In this document: positions 10,377-18,909 of the stretch, piece after piece
Layout: each line of letters starts with the position of its first letter
Position numbering within the stretch: the first letter of the stretch is position 1
Assembly (NCBI GenBank): GCA_012728095.1
Contig: JAAYFU010000019.1
Span: 1 to 35,992 of the forward strand
DNA: 35,992 bases
Direction: 5' to 3'
From: Clostridiaceae bacterium
GTDB taxonomy: Bacteria > Bacillota > Clostridia > DSM-8532
Made by a program: the position numbers and the translations under genes
Notes under the pieces: generated by a model
What the model was told of the DNA's origin: nothing
What the model saw: only the letters and a program-made list of their open reading frames with translations
Databases searched by the model: none

Positions 10377-11027
10377 ATGGAAGATAGAGTTAATTATTCT
10401 GAAATAGTCGAATTCCTTCGCTCGACAATACGGCGCGAAACAGGTTTATTAAGAGAAATAGAGGAATATGCCGGTTTACATCATATACCCATTATTCAGC
10501 CCGAATCAGCTGCGTTGTTAAAACTTCTTATAAAGCTGCATAAACCTAAAAAAATACTTGAAGCAGGCACCGCTATTGGCTATTCGGCCTGTATCATGGC
10601 GGCTGCTATGGATAAAACGGGAATAATTGATACCATTGAAATTGACGAAGAACTGGCTGATATTGCTAAAAATAATATTAAAGCCATGGGCTATGATAAC
10701 CGTATAAGAGTGATCCTGGGAGATGCCCTCGAGGTGCTGGAATGCCTCAATTGTTCCTATGACATGATTTTTCTGGATGCCGCTAAAGGACAATATATTG
10801 AGTATTTAAATCATGCTCTGCGGCTGTTGAGGCCGGGAGGCCTGCTGGTATCCGATAATGTTTTATATAAAGGACTTGTTGCGCAAAAAGATAAAATACA
10901 GCACAAGCACCGAACCATTGCTACCAGGCTCAAGGAATACCTGAAGCTGATTTGCAGCCATGAAAGACTGGAGACTTCCATTGTTCCAATCGGGGACGGT
11001 ATGGCCATAAGCCTTAAAGAAAGGTGA
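10377..11027 (+). CDS. trmR: tRNA 5-hydroxyuridine methyltransferase TrmR (YrrM), SAM O-methyltransferase
   Basis: TrmR methylates ho5U at the wobble position of tRNA to mo5U. The 216-residue protein has the class I SAM fold: motif I ILEAGTAIGYSA (about 60-71), acidic end of strand 2 in TIEIDEE, YDMIFLDAAKGQY (metal/catalytic region, about 125-137), and RPGGLLVSDNVLYKG. These match the YrrM/COMT-like family 3. It overlaps the U32 peptidase gene start region, and that pairing with a TrhP-type protein is what makes the tRNA role more likely than a small-molecule catechol methyltransferase. Confidence 0.87.
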   Translation: MEDRVNYSEIVEFLRSTIRRETGLLREIEEYAGLHHIPIIQPESAALLKLLIKLHKPKKILEAGTAIGYSACIMAAAMDKTGIIDTIEIDEELADIAKNNIKAMGYDNRIRVILGDALEVLECLNCSYDMIFLDAAKGQYIEYLNHALRLLRPGGLLVSDNVLYKGLVAQKDKIQHKHRTIATRLKEYLKLICSHERLETSIVPIGDGMAISLKER

Positions 11028-11032
11028 TGAAT

Positions 11033-12253
11033 ATGAAGAAAGTCGAGCTTCTGGCTCCGGCAGGCGATTTGGAAAAACTTAAGATGGCAATATTGTATGG
11101 AGCCGATGCAGTGTATTTAGCCGGGGAAGAGTTTGGACTTCGCACTGCCTCCGCCAATTTTACTTTTGAAGAAATGAAAGAAGGGATTGATTATGTTCAT
11201 GAAAATGGGAAAAAAGCATACCTTACAATGAATATAATCCCCCATAATGATGATTTGATAAATGCGCCCAAATTTGTTGAAAAGGCAGCATCATTGGGTA
11301 TGGACGCTGTTATTGTTTCCGATCCCGGCATGTTTGCCGTCATAAAAAAGACGGTACCGGATATAAATATTCATATCAGTACACAGGCAAATATAACAAA
11401 CATTGAGACCGTTAAGTTCTGGCACTCAATGGGGGCTTCAAGGGTTGTGTTGGCAAGGGAGCTTTCACTGAAAGAGATAAAAGAAATATGCGCCGGAATT
11501 CCCAGGGATATGGAAGTAGAAGTATTCGTTCATGGAGCAATGTGTATTTCATACTCCGGTAGGTGCCTGTTAAGCAATTATATGACCGGCAGGGATTCCA
11601 ACAAGGGAGATTGCGCTCAGCCCTGCAGATGGAAATATCAACTGGTGGAAGAAAAACGTCCTGGTGAATACTTCCCGATCCAGGAGGATGAAAGGGGTAC
11701 CTATATTTTTAATTCCAGGGACCTCTGTATGATAAGACATATCCCCGAACTGGTTTCCAGCGGTGTTTCCAGTTTAAAAATCGAAGGCCGTGTGAAAAGC
11801 GCTTTTTATGTTGCCACGGTAGTAAAAGCATACAGGGATGCGATTGATGCTTACTACAATAATCAGCCATATGATGAAAAATGGTTTGAAGAGATTTGTA
11901 CGGTCAGCAACCGTGATTTTACCACCGGCTTTTTCTTTGGCAAACCCGGACCCAACGATCATAATTACAGCACCAGTTCATATATCAGAAATTATGATTT
12001 TGTGGGTATCGTGAAAGGCTATGACAGTGAAAAGGAAATGGTTATAATCGAGCAGAGAAATCGCTTTAAAGTAGGAGATAAAGTTGAAGTAATGCCACCT
12101 GTTGGTCCGGTTACTCAATTTATAGTAAATGAAATGTATGATGAATCGGGAAATAATATAACCGCGGCGCCCCATCCGCAAATGGAGGTAAGAATTCCCA
12201 TGAAACCTTTGCCGCAGCATGCTGTTTTACGTATTAAAAAAGGGAGTCCTTAA
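11033..12253 (+). CDS. U32 family peptidase, TrhP-like tRNA 5-hydroxylation protein
   Basis: U32 proteins of this type (B. subtilis YrrN/YrrO, E. coli TrhP/YegQ) are needed for prephenate-dependent hydroxylation of tRNA U34; despite the name they are not proven proteases. The N terminus LLAPAGDLEKL and the radical-like barrel signature with four cysteines (Cys171, Cys178, Cys194, Cys198, around GAMC, SGRC and GDCAQPCRW) are diagnostic and probably hold a metal or Fe-S cluster. The C-terminal domain is a beta-barrel. The frame is open from GTG 11024 and ATG 11027, but AAAGGTGAT is best spaced for ATG 11033. Length is 406 residues, like YrrO. It is probably coupled to trmR. Confidence 0.9.
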   Translation: MKKVELLAPAGDLEKLKMAILYGADAVYLAGEEFGLRTASANFTFEEMKEGIDYVHENGKKAYLTMNIIPHNDDLINAPKFVEKAASLGMDAVIVSDPGMFAVIKKTVPDINIHISTQANITNIETVKFWHSMGASRVVLARELSLKEIKEICAGIPRDMEVEVFVHGAMCISYSGRCLLSNYMTGRDSNKGDCAQPCRWKYQLVEEKRPGEYFPIQEDERGTYIFNSRDLCMIRHIPELVSSGVSSLKIEGRVKSAFYVATVVKAYRDAIDAYYNNQPYDEKWFEEICTVSNRDFTTGFFFGKPGPNDHNYSTSSYIRNYDFVGIVKGYDSEKEMVIIEQRNRFKVGDKVEVMPPVGPVTQFIVNEMYDESGNNITAAPHPQMEVRIPMKPLPQHAVLRIKKGSP

Positions 12254-12310
12254 TAATATAATAGAGAAATAATATTAGAAAATTCTAATGTTCTGGTCTG
12301 GAAACCTGTG

Positions 12311-12349
12311 GTATTATAGTATTGTAAATAAGCTGGACTGTATTATAGT
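12311..12349 (+). promoter_or_regulatory. Duplicated -10-like element before the zinc-ribbon gene
   Basis: The decamer GTATTATAGT occurs exactly twice, at 12311-12320 and 12340-12349, 29 bases apart. Each contains TATTAT, a plausible -10 box. No good -35 is visible at 17 bases for either, so promoter function is a guess. Confidence 0.3.
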
Positions 12350-12397
12350 GTACAGAGCTAAGCAAATAAATATCTTACTGTAAGGAGGTCTTTGACC

Positions 12398-12739
12398 ATG
12401 GCATTTTTTGACGAGGTTAAAAGAATCGGCAAAAATCTCACTGAAAAGGGTAAAGACGTAATCGAAATTACAAAACTTAACTCCCAGATTAACTCAGAGA
12501 AAGATAAAATTAAGAATCTTTATGAAAAAATCGGTGCAGAGGTTTACAAAGCTTACGCTGCAGGCGAAGAAACTGCTTATAGCGACCTTTGTGCGGAAAT
12601 CAAAAAGATTGAGGATACCATTAACGAGCTTACTAACAAGGTTCTTGAGCTTAAGAACGCTGCCAAATGTCCCAACTGTGGCGCAGAAGTGGCCAAAGAC
12701 ACCGCATTCTGTTCCAAATGCGGAACAAAATTGAATTAA
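12398..12739 (+). CDS. Small coiled-coil protein with C-terminal zinc ribbon
   Basis: A 113-residue soluble protein. Residues about 1-90 are charged and helical with heptad-like spacing, predicted to form coiled coil. The end holds CPNCG and CSKCG, two CxxC knuckles 13 residues apart, the zinc-ribbon (zinc_ribbon_2/DZR) pattern. AAGGAGG lies nine bases before ATG 12398; an in-frame TTG at 12392 is too close to that site. The gene has its own terminator and is monocistronic. No enzymatic motif is present and the function is unknown; family members are common in Clostridia. Confidence 0.85.
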   Translation: MAFFDEVKRIGKNLTEKGKDVIEITKLNSQINSEKDKIKNLYEKIGAEVYKAYAAGEETAYSDLCAEIKKIEDTINELTNKVLELKNAAKCPNCGAEVAKDTAFCSKCGTKLN

Positions 12740-12758
12740 TTTTTTTATCCCTATGGGA

Positions 12759-12783
12759 GCGGCCATTTATAGGCCGCTTTTTT
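12759..12783 (+). terminator. Rho-independent terminator after zinc-ribbon gene
   Basis: GCGGCC (12759-12764) pairs with GGCCGC (12772-12777) around a seven-base loop and is followed by six T. It ends only about 20 bases before the next start, so that gene needs read-through or an internal signal. Confidence 0.85.
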
Positions 12784-12804
12784 GCGGGGTAAATGAGGTT
12801 AAAA

Positions 12805-13377
12805 ATGGATAAAAGTCAGCTGAGAAAAGAAATAAGCCAAAAGCGCAGAATGCTTGACGACGATTTTGTAAAAAACGCATCCCATATAATAGTTGAAACT
12901 TTAAAAAACCTTTCTGAATTAAGAACAGCCAACATAGTGCTGTCATATATGCCTTACGGAAAAGAAGTCGATATTAGCCCCCTGAACCGCTGGATCCTTG
13001 ATCAGGGCAAGATACTGTGCCTTCCAAGAGTAGTAAGTCCAACGGAAATGGAAGTTAGAATCGTAAAAGATTTAGAAAACGGTTTATCCAAAGGTTCGTT
13101 TGGGATTTGGGAACCAACCGCTGAAAATGAGTTGATAGATGCTGCCAGAATAAACTTGGCCCTGGTACCGGGTCTTGCTTTTGATAAAAGCGGAAACCGC
13201 ATGGGGCACGGAGCCGGATACTATGACAGATTCCTGTCAGCCTGCTCGAAAAGCGCATTGTTTGTGGGCGTGGCATACCGGTTCCAGGTGTTTGATTCAA
13301 TTCCCACGGATTTATACGATGTCAGGGTTCATAAAATAGTGACCGAAAAACATTCTATAGTTTTAACCGGAATATGA
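12805..13377 (+). CDS. 5-formyltetrahydrofolate cyclo-ligase (5,10-methenyl-THF synthetase)
   Basis: Converts 5-formyl-THF to 5,10-methenyl-THF with ATP, feeding one-carbon metabolism. The 190-residue length fits. Visible signatures are the Lys/Arg-rich N terminus (SQLRKEISQKRR), SYMPYGKEVDI, the folate/ATP site region ending FDKSGNRMGHGAGYYDR (GxGxGYYDR-type motif), and a C-terminal block with IVTEK. ATG 12805 has GAGG six bases upstream; ATG 12793 is in frame but has no good site. It belongs to the 5-FTHF_cyc-lig (YgfA/FAU1) family. Confidence 0.93.
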   Translation: MDKSQLRKEISQKRRMLDDDFVKNASHIIVETLKNLSELRTANIVLSYMPYGKEVDISPLNRWILDQGKILCLPRVVSPTEMEVRIVKDLENGLSKGSFGIWEPTAENELIDAARINLALVPGLAFDKSGNRMGHGAGYYDRFLSACSKSALFVGVAYRFQVFDSIPTDLYDVRVHKIVTEKHSIVLTGI

Positions 13378-13460
13378 GCATATTTACTCTCCAAAATCAA
13401 GCACTATATGATAAAATTAAAATATTAAAAGAAAAAATGTTCTTTTTAGCGAGGTAAATC

Positions 13461-16400
13461 TTGAAAGATTTTGTTCATCTACATCTTCATACCGAATACA
13501 GCCTGCTTGACGGGGCATGCCGTATCAAGGATGTAGTCAGAAAAGCCAAAGAACTCGGCATGCATAGTCTTGCTATTACTGATCACGGCGCAATGTACGG
13601 AGTTATAGATTTTTATAAGGCATGCAAAAAAGAAGGTATCAAGCCTATCCTGGGCTGTGAGGTATATACTGCCGCCCGTACGTACCTGGATAAAGATCCG
13701 GGCCTGGATTCGGACCAGGGACACCTTATACTTCTGGCAAAGAACAGTACCGGTTACAAGAACCTTATGAAGCTGGTTTCAATAGCTTATATCAAAGGCT
13801 TTTACTATAAACCCAGGATTGATTTTGACCTCCTGGAGGAGTATCATGAAGGCTTGATATGCCTTAGTGCCTGTATTGGAGGAGATATCCCCCAGAAGAT
13901 TCTGAAGGGTGATTATAAAGGAGCCCGTGACCTTGCCATAAAGCTTAACAGTATAATGGGGGACGGAAACTTTTACCTCGAGCTTCAATATAACAATATC
14001 GAAGAACAGCTGCAGGTAAATTCAGGATTGATAAGGATTTCAGAGGAGACCGGAATTCCGCTGATTGCGACCAATGATATCCACTATATCAACAGGGAAG
14101 ATGCCAGGGCACAGGAGATTTTAATCTGCATACAAACCGGCAAAACCATTAATGATGCAGACAGGCTAAAGTTTGAGACAGATGAATTCTATTTAAAGAG
14201 CCCCGAAGAGATGTGGGAACATTTCAAAGCATATCCTGAAGCGCTTTTAAACACTGTTCGTGTAGCCGAAGCATGTAATGTGGAAATTGAATTCGACCGT
14301 TTGCATTTGCCAAAATATGAGGTGCCGGAAGGGACAAGCCCGTTTGAGTATTTGCGCTCCCAATGTATAAAAGGCTTCAACAAGCGATACGGCAATAATC
14401 CGGATCTTTTTGAACGACTGGAATACGAGCTTAAAGTAATCGATCAAATGGGGTATGTAGATTATTTCCTTATTGTTTGGGACTTTATAAAGTTTGCCCG
14501 TGATAACGGCATCATGGTAGGTCCCGGAAGAGGTTCGGCAGCCGGCAGCATGGTAGCTTATTGCCTGGAGATCACAAATGTGGATCCCATAAAACACAAT
14601 CTTATCTTTGAACGTTTCTTAAATCCCGAACGCGTATCAATGCCCGATATTGATATTGATTTTTGCTATGAAAGAAGGCAGGAAGTAATTGATTATGTCG
14701 TAAGAAAATACGGGGAAGACCATGTTGCTCAGATTATAACATTCGGCACCATGGCGGCACGCGCTGCCGTAAGGGATGTGGGGCGCGCTCTTGCAGTGCC
14801 TTATAACGAAGTGGACAGGGTTGCCAAACTGATACCGATGATGCCCGGAAAGCATATAACCATATCTGAAGCCATTGACATGATTCCCGAATTAAAAACA
14901 TTATACGATTCTGACCACAGGATTCGGGAGCTATTGGACAATGCGAAAGTACTGGAAGGGATGCCCCGTCATGCTTCAACTCATGCCGCGGGTGTAGTGA
15001 TATCCAGTGAACCTCTTACCGAGTACGTGCCGTTGTATTGTAATGAAGGCCTTATTTCCACACAATTTCCAATGACCACTCTTGAAGAGCTTGGGCTTTT
15101 GAAGATGGATTTTCTGGCTCTTCGTACCATTACGGTAATACGTGATACGCTTGACCTTATAAAGAAGGATAAAAACATTGAAATAGATATTGACAATATA
15201 GATTACGAAGATCCCAATGTTTACGAAATGATCGGCAAAGGTGAAACAGCAGGGGTATTCCAGCTGGAAAGTCCGGGTATGACGAATTTTATGAAAGAGC
15301 TTATGCCAACTTGCCTTGAGGATATTATAGCAGGTATCTCTCTCTATCGGCCTGGACCAATGGATCAGATTCCAAGGTATTTAAGAAATAAAAACAATCC
15401 GCAAAATATTACATATATGACCCCGAAACTGGAACCCATATTAAACGTCACTTACGGCTGCATGGTTTACCAGGAGCAGGTAATGCAGATATGTCGGGAT
15501 CTTGCGGGATATTCCCTTGGCAGAAGCGACCTGGTACGCCGTGCCATGTCTAAAAAGAAAAAAGAAGTCATGGACGCCGAACGCCAAAATTTTATATACG
15601 GAAGTACCGATGAAAACGGTAATGTATTGATTCCCGGAGCAATTCGTAATGGGGTGCCGGAAGATGTAGCGAATGCCATTTTTGATGAGATGATGGATTT
15701 TGCCAGCTATGCATTTAATAAATCCCATGCCGCGGCATATGCGTATGTGGGATATCAGACCGCCTGGCTTAAGTACTATTACCCCGTGGAATTCATGGCT
15801 GCTTTGATAAACAGTTTTATGGGAAGCCTGGGAAAGGTCAGCCAGTATGTTATGGAATGCCGTAAAATGGGAATAAAAGTGCTTCCGCCGGATATAAACG
15901 AAAGCGAAAGTTCTTTTTCAGTCAAAAACGGCGCAATCAGGTTCGGGTTACTGGCAGTTAAAAATGTGGGAGTTAACGTTGTGCAAAATATTATCGAAGA
16001 GCGGAACAAAACCGGACCATTTAAGAATTTTATTGATTTTTGTGAAAGGCTGGAAGGTAAAGATTTGAACAGAAAAACTGTGGAAAGCCTGATTAAATGT
16101 GGAGCATTTGATACTTTCGGAATATATCGTTCCAGGCTGATAGCCAATTATGAAAAAATTATTGAACGTGTATCACAAAAAAGAAAATCAATGATTTCAG
16201 GACAATTATCTTTATTTGACGTTGTCCAGGATATTGATGACGCCGCTACGATTGAATGGCCTCAAATGGCCGAATATGACTCCAAGCTGCTTCTGGCGAT
16301 GGAAAAGGAGATGCTGGGATTATATATTTCCGGTCATCCTCTTGATGAATTTGCCGATGTTATCAAAGAATTGGTAACGGTATATTCATATGATTTTGAG

Positions 16401-17087
16401 GTATCCGAAGAAGACGCCTCTAATGAAAGCAGGCTGACAGACGGAACATTTGTCCGTATCGCGGGTATTGTGGCAGATATAAAATCCATCAGCACCAAAA
16501 ACAATAAAATGATGGCTTTTGTTACTGTGGAAGACTTATACGGACAAATGGAAGTTATTGTTTTCCCTAATGTCTACGAACGATTTGCCAGGTTTTTATC
16601 TAATGACAGCCAGATAATCGTTGAAGGAAGGATCTCTGTTAAAGAGGATGAGCAGCCAAAAATACTGGCTGACAGGATTAAACCGCTGGAATCATTAAAA
16701 TACAATGGGTCGTATCCGGATTATAACGGTACAAAAACAGTTTACCAACAATACGTTGGAAACGGTGTTTCGGAAACAAACGGTTTTCCGGGAAATAACA
16801 ATGTTAATGAAGAAAATAAATATTATATGATAGGCGGGACTGCAAAAAATACAAATAATAACCCAAGTACTTCAAATGGCATTTTAAAAGTATCGCTGGA
16901 CAAAGAAATTACTGAATCCAAAAGAAAAGCCGCTTTATCATTATTGAAGTATTTTGACGGACATCAGCAGGCCCTGGTATATATTGACGATCCCAGAAAA
17001 CCAAAACTCAAACTGAATATACAATTAAGCGATCTCTTAATCACTGAGCTTTCGGAACTTTTAGGCAAAGATCACATAAAGATATAA
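13461..17087 (+). CDS. dnaE: DNA polymerase III subunit alpha, DnaE type
   Basis: Replicative C-family polymerase of 1208 residues. The start is TTG 13461, with GAGG seven bases before it and the family's HLHLHTEYS directly after. Order: PHP domain (1 to about 280) with LAITDH; palm with PGRGSAAGS (about 355-363); catalytic Asp pair in PDIDIDF (about 395-401); third Asp in KMDF near 550; tandem HhH (about 830-900); OB domain (about 995-1075). Between about 1085 and 1140 lies an Asn/Gly/Thr-rich low-complexity linker before a short conserved tail. No intein interrupts the motifs. Clostridia usually also carry PolC, which is not in this window. Confidence 0.96.
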   Translation: MKDFVHLHLHTEYSLLDGACRIKDVVRKAKELGMHSLAITDHGAMYGVIDFYKACKKEGIKPILGCEVYTAARTYLDKDPGLDSDQGHLILLAKNSTGYKNLMKLVSIAYIKGFYYKPRIDFDLLEEYHEGLICLSACIGGDIPQKILKGDYKGARDLAIKLNSIMGDGNFYLELQYNNIEEQLQVNSGLIRISEETGIPLIATNDIHYINREDARAQEILICIQTGKTINDADRLKFETDEFYLKSPEEMWEHFKAYPEALLNTVRVAEACNVEIEFDRLHLPKYEVPEGTSPFEYLRSQCIKGFNKRYGNNPDLFERLEYELKVIDQMGYVDYFLIVWDFIKFARDNGIMVGPGRGSAAGSMVAYCLEITNVDPIKHNLIFERFLNPERVSMPDIDIDFCYERRQEVIDYVVRKYGEDHVAQIITFGTMAARAAVRDVGRALAVPYNEVDRVAKLIPMMPGKHITISEAIDMIPELKTLYDSDHRIRELLDNAKVLEGMPRHASTHAAGVVISSEPLTEYVPLYCNEGLISTQFPMTTLEELGLLKMDFLALRTITVIRDTLDLIKKDKNIEIDIDNIDYEDPNVYEMIGKGETAGVFQLESPGMTNFMKELMPTCLEDIIAGISLYRPGPMDQIPRYLRNKNNPQNITYMTPKLEPILNVTYGCMVYQEQVMQICRDLAGYSLGRSDLVRRAMSKKKKEVMDAERQNFIYGSTDENGNVLIPGAIRNGVPEDVANAIFDEMMDFASYAFNKSHAAAYAYVGYQTAWLKYYYPVEFMAALINSFMGSLGKVSQYVMECRKMGIKVLPPDINESESSFSVKNGAIRFGLLAVKNVGVNVVQNIIEERNKTGPFKNFIDFCERLEGKDLNRKTVESLIKCGAFDTFGIYRSRLIANYEKIIERVSQKRKSMISGQLSLFDVVQDIDDAATIEWPQMAEYDSKLLLAMEKEMLGLYISGHPLDEFADVIKELVTVYSYDFEVSEEDASNESRLTDGTFVRIAGIVADIKSISTKNNKMMAFVTVEDLYGQMEVIVFPNVYERFARFLSNDSQIIVEGRISVKEDEQPKILADRIKPLESLKYNGSYPDYNGTKTVYQQYVGNGVSETNGFPGNNNVNEENKYYMIGGTAKNTNNNPSTSNGILKVSLDKEITESKRKAALSLLKYFDGHQQALVYIDDPRKPKLKLNIQLSDLLITELSELLGKDHIKI

Positions 17088-17112
17088 TGTAGCTGCTTTA
17101 ATATTGTAACAC

Positions 17113-17139
17113 TTGCACTTTGGATAAAAATAATATAAT
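17113..17139 (+). promoter_or_regulatory. Candidate promoter for mtrB
   Basis: TTGCAC at 17113-17118 and a perfect TATAAT at 17134-17139 are separated by 15 bases, shorter than ideal. The GAGGTG ribosome binding site of mtrB begins about ten bases later, so the leader would be very short. Confidence 0.45.
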
Positions 17140-17158
17140 ATGTTTTTGAGGTGATACA

Positions 17159-17413
17159 TTGGAACGAATTGAAACCGATAAGTCTTTTGCCGATTATATA
17201 GTAGTCGCAGCAGAAGAAAACGGTGTTAACGTGATTGGTCTTACACGGGGAAAAGATACCCGTCTCCATCATACTGAGATATTGGATGAAGGGGAAATTC
17301 TTATTGCTCAGTTTACCGAACAGACATCTGCCATAAAAGTCCGGGGAAGAGCTAAAGTGTATTGCAGACATGGTATGATTCAGTCCGGGAGCAGACAAGG
17401 AGGGCACTTGTAA
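17159..17413 (+). CDS. mtrB: Trp RNA-binding attenuation protein (TRAP)
   Basis: TRAP forms an 11-subunit ring that, with tryptophan bound, wraps RNA carrying GAG/UAG repeats and in Bacillus attenuates trp genes. This 84-residue protein aligns along the whole core of B. subtilis MtrB: GVNVIGLTRG, DT, HH, GE, IAQFTE, TSAIKVRG. Tryptophan-pocket residues (Thr29, Thr34, Gln51, Thr53, Ser57 here) are kept. Of the RNA-binding Lys-Lys-Arg triad, Lys60 and Arg62 are kept, but the first Lys (B. subtilis Lys37) is Ile41. The start is TTG with GAGGTG upstream. It lies between dnaE and pfkA, not beside folE as in Bacillus; no trp gene is in the window. Confidence 0.9.
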   Translation: MERIETDKSFADYIVVAAEENGVNVIGLTRGKDTRLHHTEILDEGEILIAQFTEQTSAIKVRGRAKVYCRHGMIQSGSRQGGHL

Positions 17414-17415
17414 TT

Positions 17416-17610
17416 ATGTGGACAGTCGTTTACATGGCTCAGAATAAAGATATAGCAGAGAAACTCAAGTCTGTCCTCGAAGAGGGAGGAATTCTGGTCA
17501 GAATTAATCCTGTAAATAAAAAAGAGAAAACAGACGATTACTTTGAAGTTTCAGTTCCGGAAGCCGAGGTAGAAGAAGCTCACGGCATAATTATTGAAAA
17601 AGGTTTTTAA
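17416..17610 (+). CDS. Small DUF2007-like putative signal-transducing protein
   Basis: A 64-residue protein starting MWTVVYMAQNKDIAEKL and ending with VPEAEVEEAHGIIIEKGF, an alternating beta-alpha-beta pattern like the DUF2007/ACT-like small proteins. Relatives next to pfkA in Clostridia have sometimes been labelled glutamate decarboxylase, which this length and sequence do not support. The ATG lies three bases after the mtrB stop, with AAGGAGGG about eleven bases upstream inside mtrB, so the two are probably one transcript. Upstream in-frame codons exist, but they lie within mtrB. Function unknown. Confidence 0.75.
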   Translation: MWTVVYMAQNKDIAEKLKSVLEEGGILVRINPVNKKEKTDDYFEVSVPEAEVEEAHGIIIEKGF

Positions 17611-17924
17611 AATTTACCCGTGTTTCGTTACACGGGTATTTTAAAACAGGCTTAATCATTTCCCATCATCTTGAAGTTGATGGGTATAAATATTTTTTTT
17701 ACGAGAAAAACATCTCGTAAACCCGTTGGAAATCAAAGATACATTTAATCATTCTGATTTTTCTAATTAATTGTTTATCCGGCAATTATCCTTTCAATGG
17801 GACAATCATTGTTTGGATGCCAATACTGAGTTTATTAAGTTATGACCCCTCAACCTATAAGCGGTAATAACTGATTTTACAACGGGTATTGTCATAATAA
17901 GCAATCCAGCTACGGGAGGAAACC
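17611..17924 (+). other. Structured non-coding gap between the DUF2007-like gene and pfkA
   Basis: Holds no gene. In order: the terminator at 17615-17642; a second hairpin CCCATCA (17662-17668)/TGATGGG (17678-17684) with a T8 run ending at 17700; a third, TTACGAG (17699-17705)/CTCGTAA (17714-17720). Then an 8-base inverted repeat, ACCCGTTG (17721-17728) and CAACGGGT (17880-17887), encloses about 150 bases, with AGTTAT/ATAACT and a GGTATTG/CAATCC stem close to the pfkA ribosome binding site. This could be a folded pfkA leader, but no known riboswitch class is recognised. Confidence 0.4.
17615..17642 (+). terminator. Rho-independent terminator after mtrB-DUF2007 unit
   Basis: TACCCGTG (17615-17622) pairs perfectly with CACGGGTA (17631-17638), then TTTT. 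Stem of eight to nine pairs, loop about six. Confidence 0.8.
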
Positions 17925-18896
17925 ATGAAACAGATTAATACTATTGCAGTTTTAACAAGTGGAGGAGACGCGCCGGGCATGAATGCTGCCGTTCGGGCAG
18001 TGGTCAGAACCGGAATATACAATGGTTTAAAGGTACTTGGAATATATAAAGGGTATGAAGGTTTATTAAACGGCGATATTGAGGAAATGACATTACGCTC
18101 GGTGGGAGATATAATCCAGCGGGGAGGTACGATCCTTCAAACAGCGAGATCCAAAGAGTTTAATACACCACAGGGTCTGGAGAAGGCTATTTCGATGGCC
18201 AAGGTTTTTGGTATCGATGCGCTTATAGTGATCGGAGGAGACGGTTCCTTCAGAGGCGCCAAGGACTTAAGCCAATTAGGGATGAATGTTATTGGAATTC
18301 CGGGTACGATTGATAATGATATTTCCTGCACAGACTACACCATCGGCTATGATACGGCAATGAATACCGTACTGGATGCCATTGACAAAATCAGGGACAC
18401 GTCATATTCTCATGAACGCTGCAGTGTACTTGAAGTTATGGGCCGAAACGCAGGCTGGATCGCTGTAAACTGCGGAATAGCAGGCGGCGCCGAAGCAATC
18501 ATTCTTCCGGAAAAAGAATTCGACATTGATAAGGATATAATCATACCCATTGTTGAAGGCCGTAACCGCGGTAAAAAGCACTACCTGGTTATAGTTGCCG
18601 AAGGCGTGGGAGGAGCCGTTGAAATAGCAAAATATATTGAAGAGAAAACCGAGATTACCACAAGAGCAACAATCCTGGGATATATCCAGAGGGGCGGTTC
18701 GCCCACCATTACCGACAGGGTTATGGGCAGCCGTTTTGGAGCACGTGCTGTTCAATGTCTTGTAGAAGGAAAGAAAAATCGTGTCATTGCATTAAGAGAC
18801 AATAAGATTGTAGATATTGATATAACAGAAGCTCTTAATATGACGAAGACTATTGATAATGAGTTGATAGCATTAAGTAAAATACTGGCCTTATAA
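17925..18896 (+). CDS. pfkA: ATP-dependent 6-phosphofructokinase
   Basis: Glycolytic enzyme phosphorylating fructose 6-phosphate. At 323 residues it is the standard bacterial PfkA size. Motifs: SGGDAPGMNAAVR (12-24), IGGDGSFRGA (103-112) where Gly107 marks ATP use instead of the Asp of pyrophosphate enzymes, PGTIDNDI (126-133) with catalytic Asp130, MGRNAGW, and AEG with the C-terminal ILGYIQRGGSP. GGGAGG lies before the ATG. A thioesterase gene follows after 13 bases and pgsA after that, likely one operon. Confidence 0.97.
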   Translation: MKQINTIAVLTSGGDAPGMNAAVRAVVRTGIYNGLKVLGIYKGYEGLLNGDIEEMTLRSVGDIIQRGGTILQTARSKEFNTPQGLEKAISMAKVFGIDALIVIGGDGSFRGAKDLSQLGMNVIGIPGTIDNDISCTDYTIGYDTAMNTVLDAIDKIRDTSYSHERCSVLEVMGRNAGWIAVNCGIAGGAEAIILPEKEFDIDKDIIIPIVEGRNRGKKHYLVIVAEGVGGAVEIAKYIEEKTEITTRATILGYIQRGGSPTITDRVMGSRFGARAVQCLVEGKKNRVIALRDNKIVDIDITEALNMTKTIDNELIALSKILAL

Positions 18897-18909
18897 GGAG
18901 ACTTTACTT

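Noticed and set aside
13461..17087. Intein in dnaE
   Set aside because: Catalytic motifs run without interruption and total length is normal for the family.
17416..17610. Label of glutamate decarboxylase sometimes given to relatives of this small gene
   Set aside because: 64 residues with no PLP site cannot be that enzyme.
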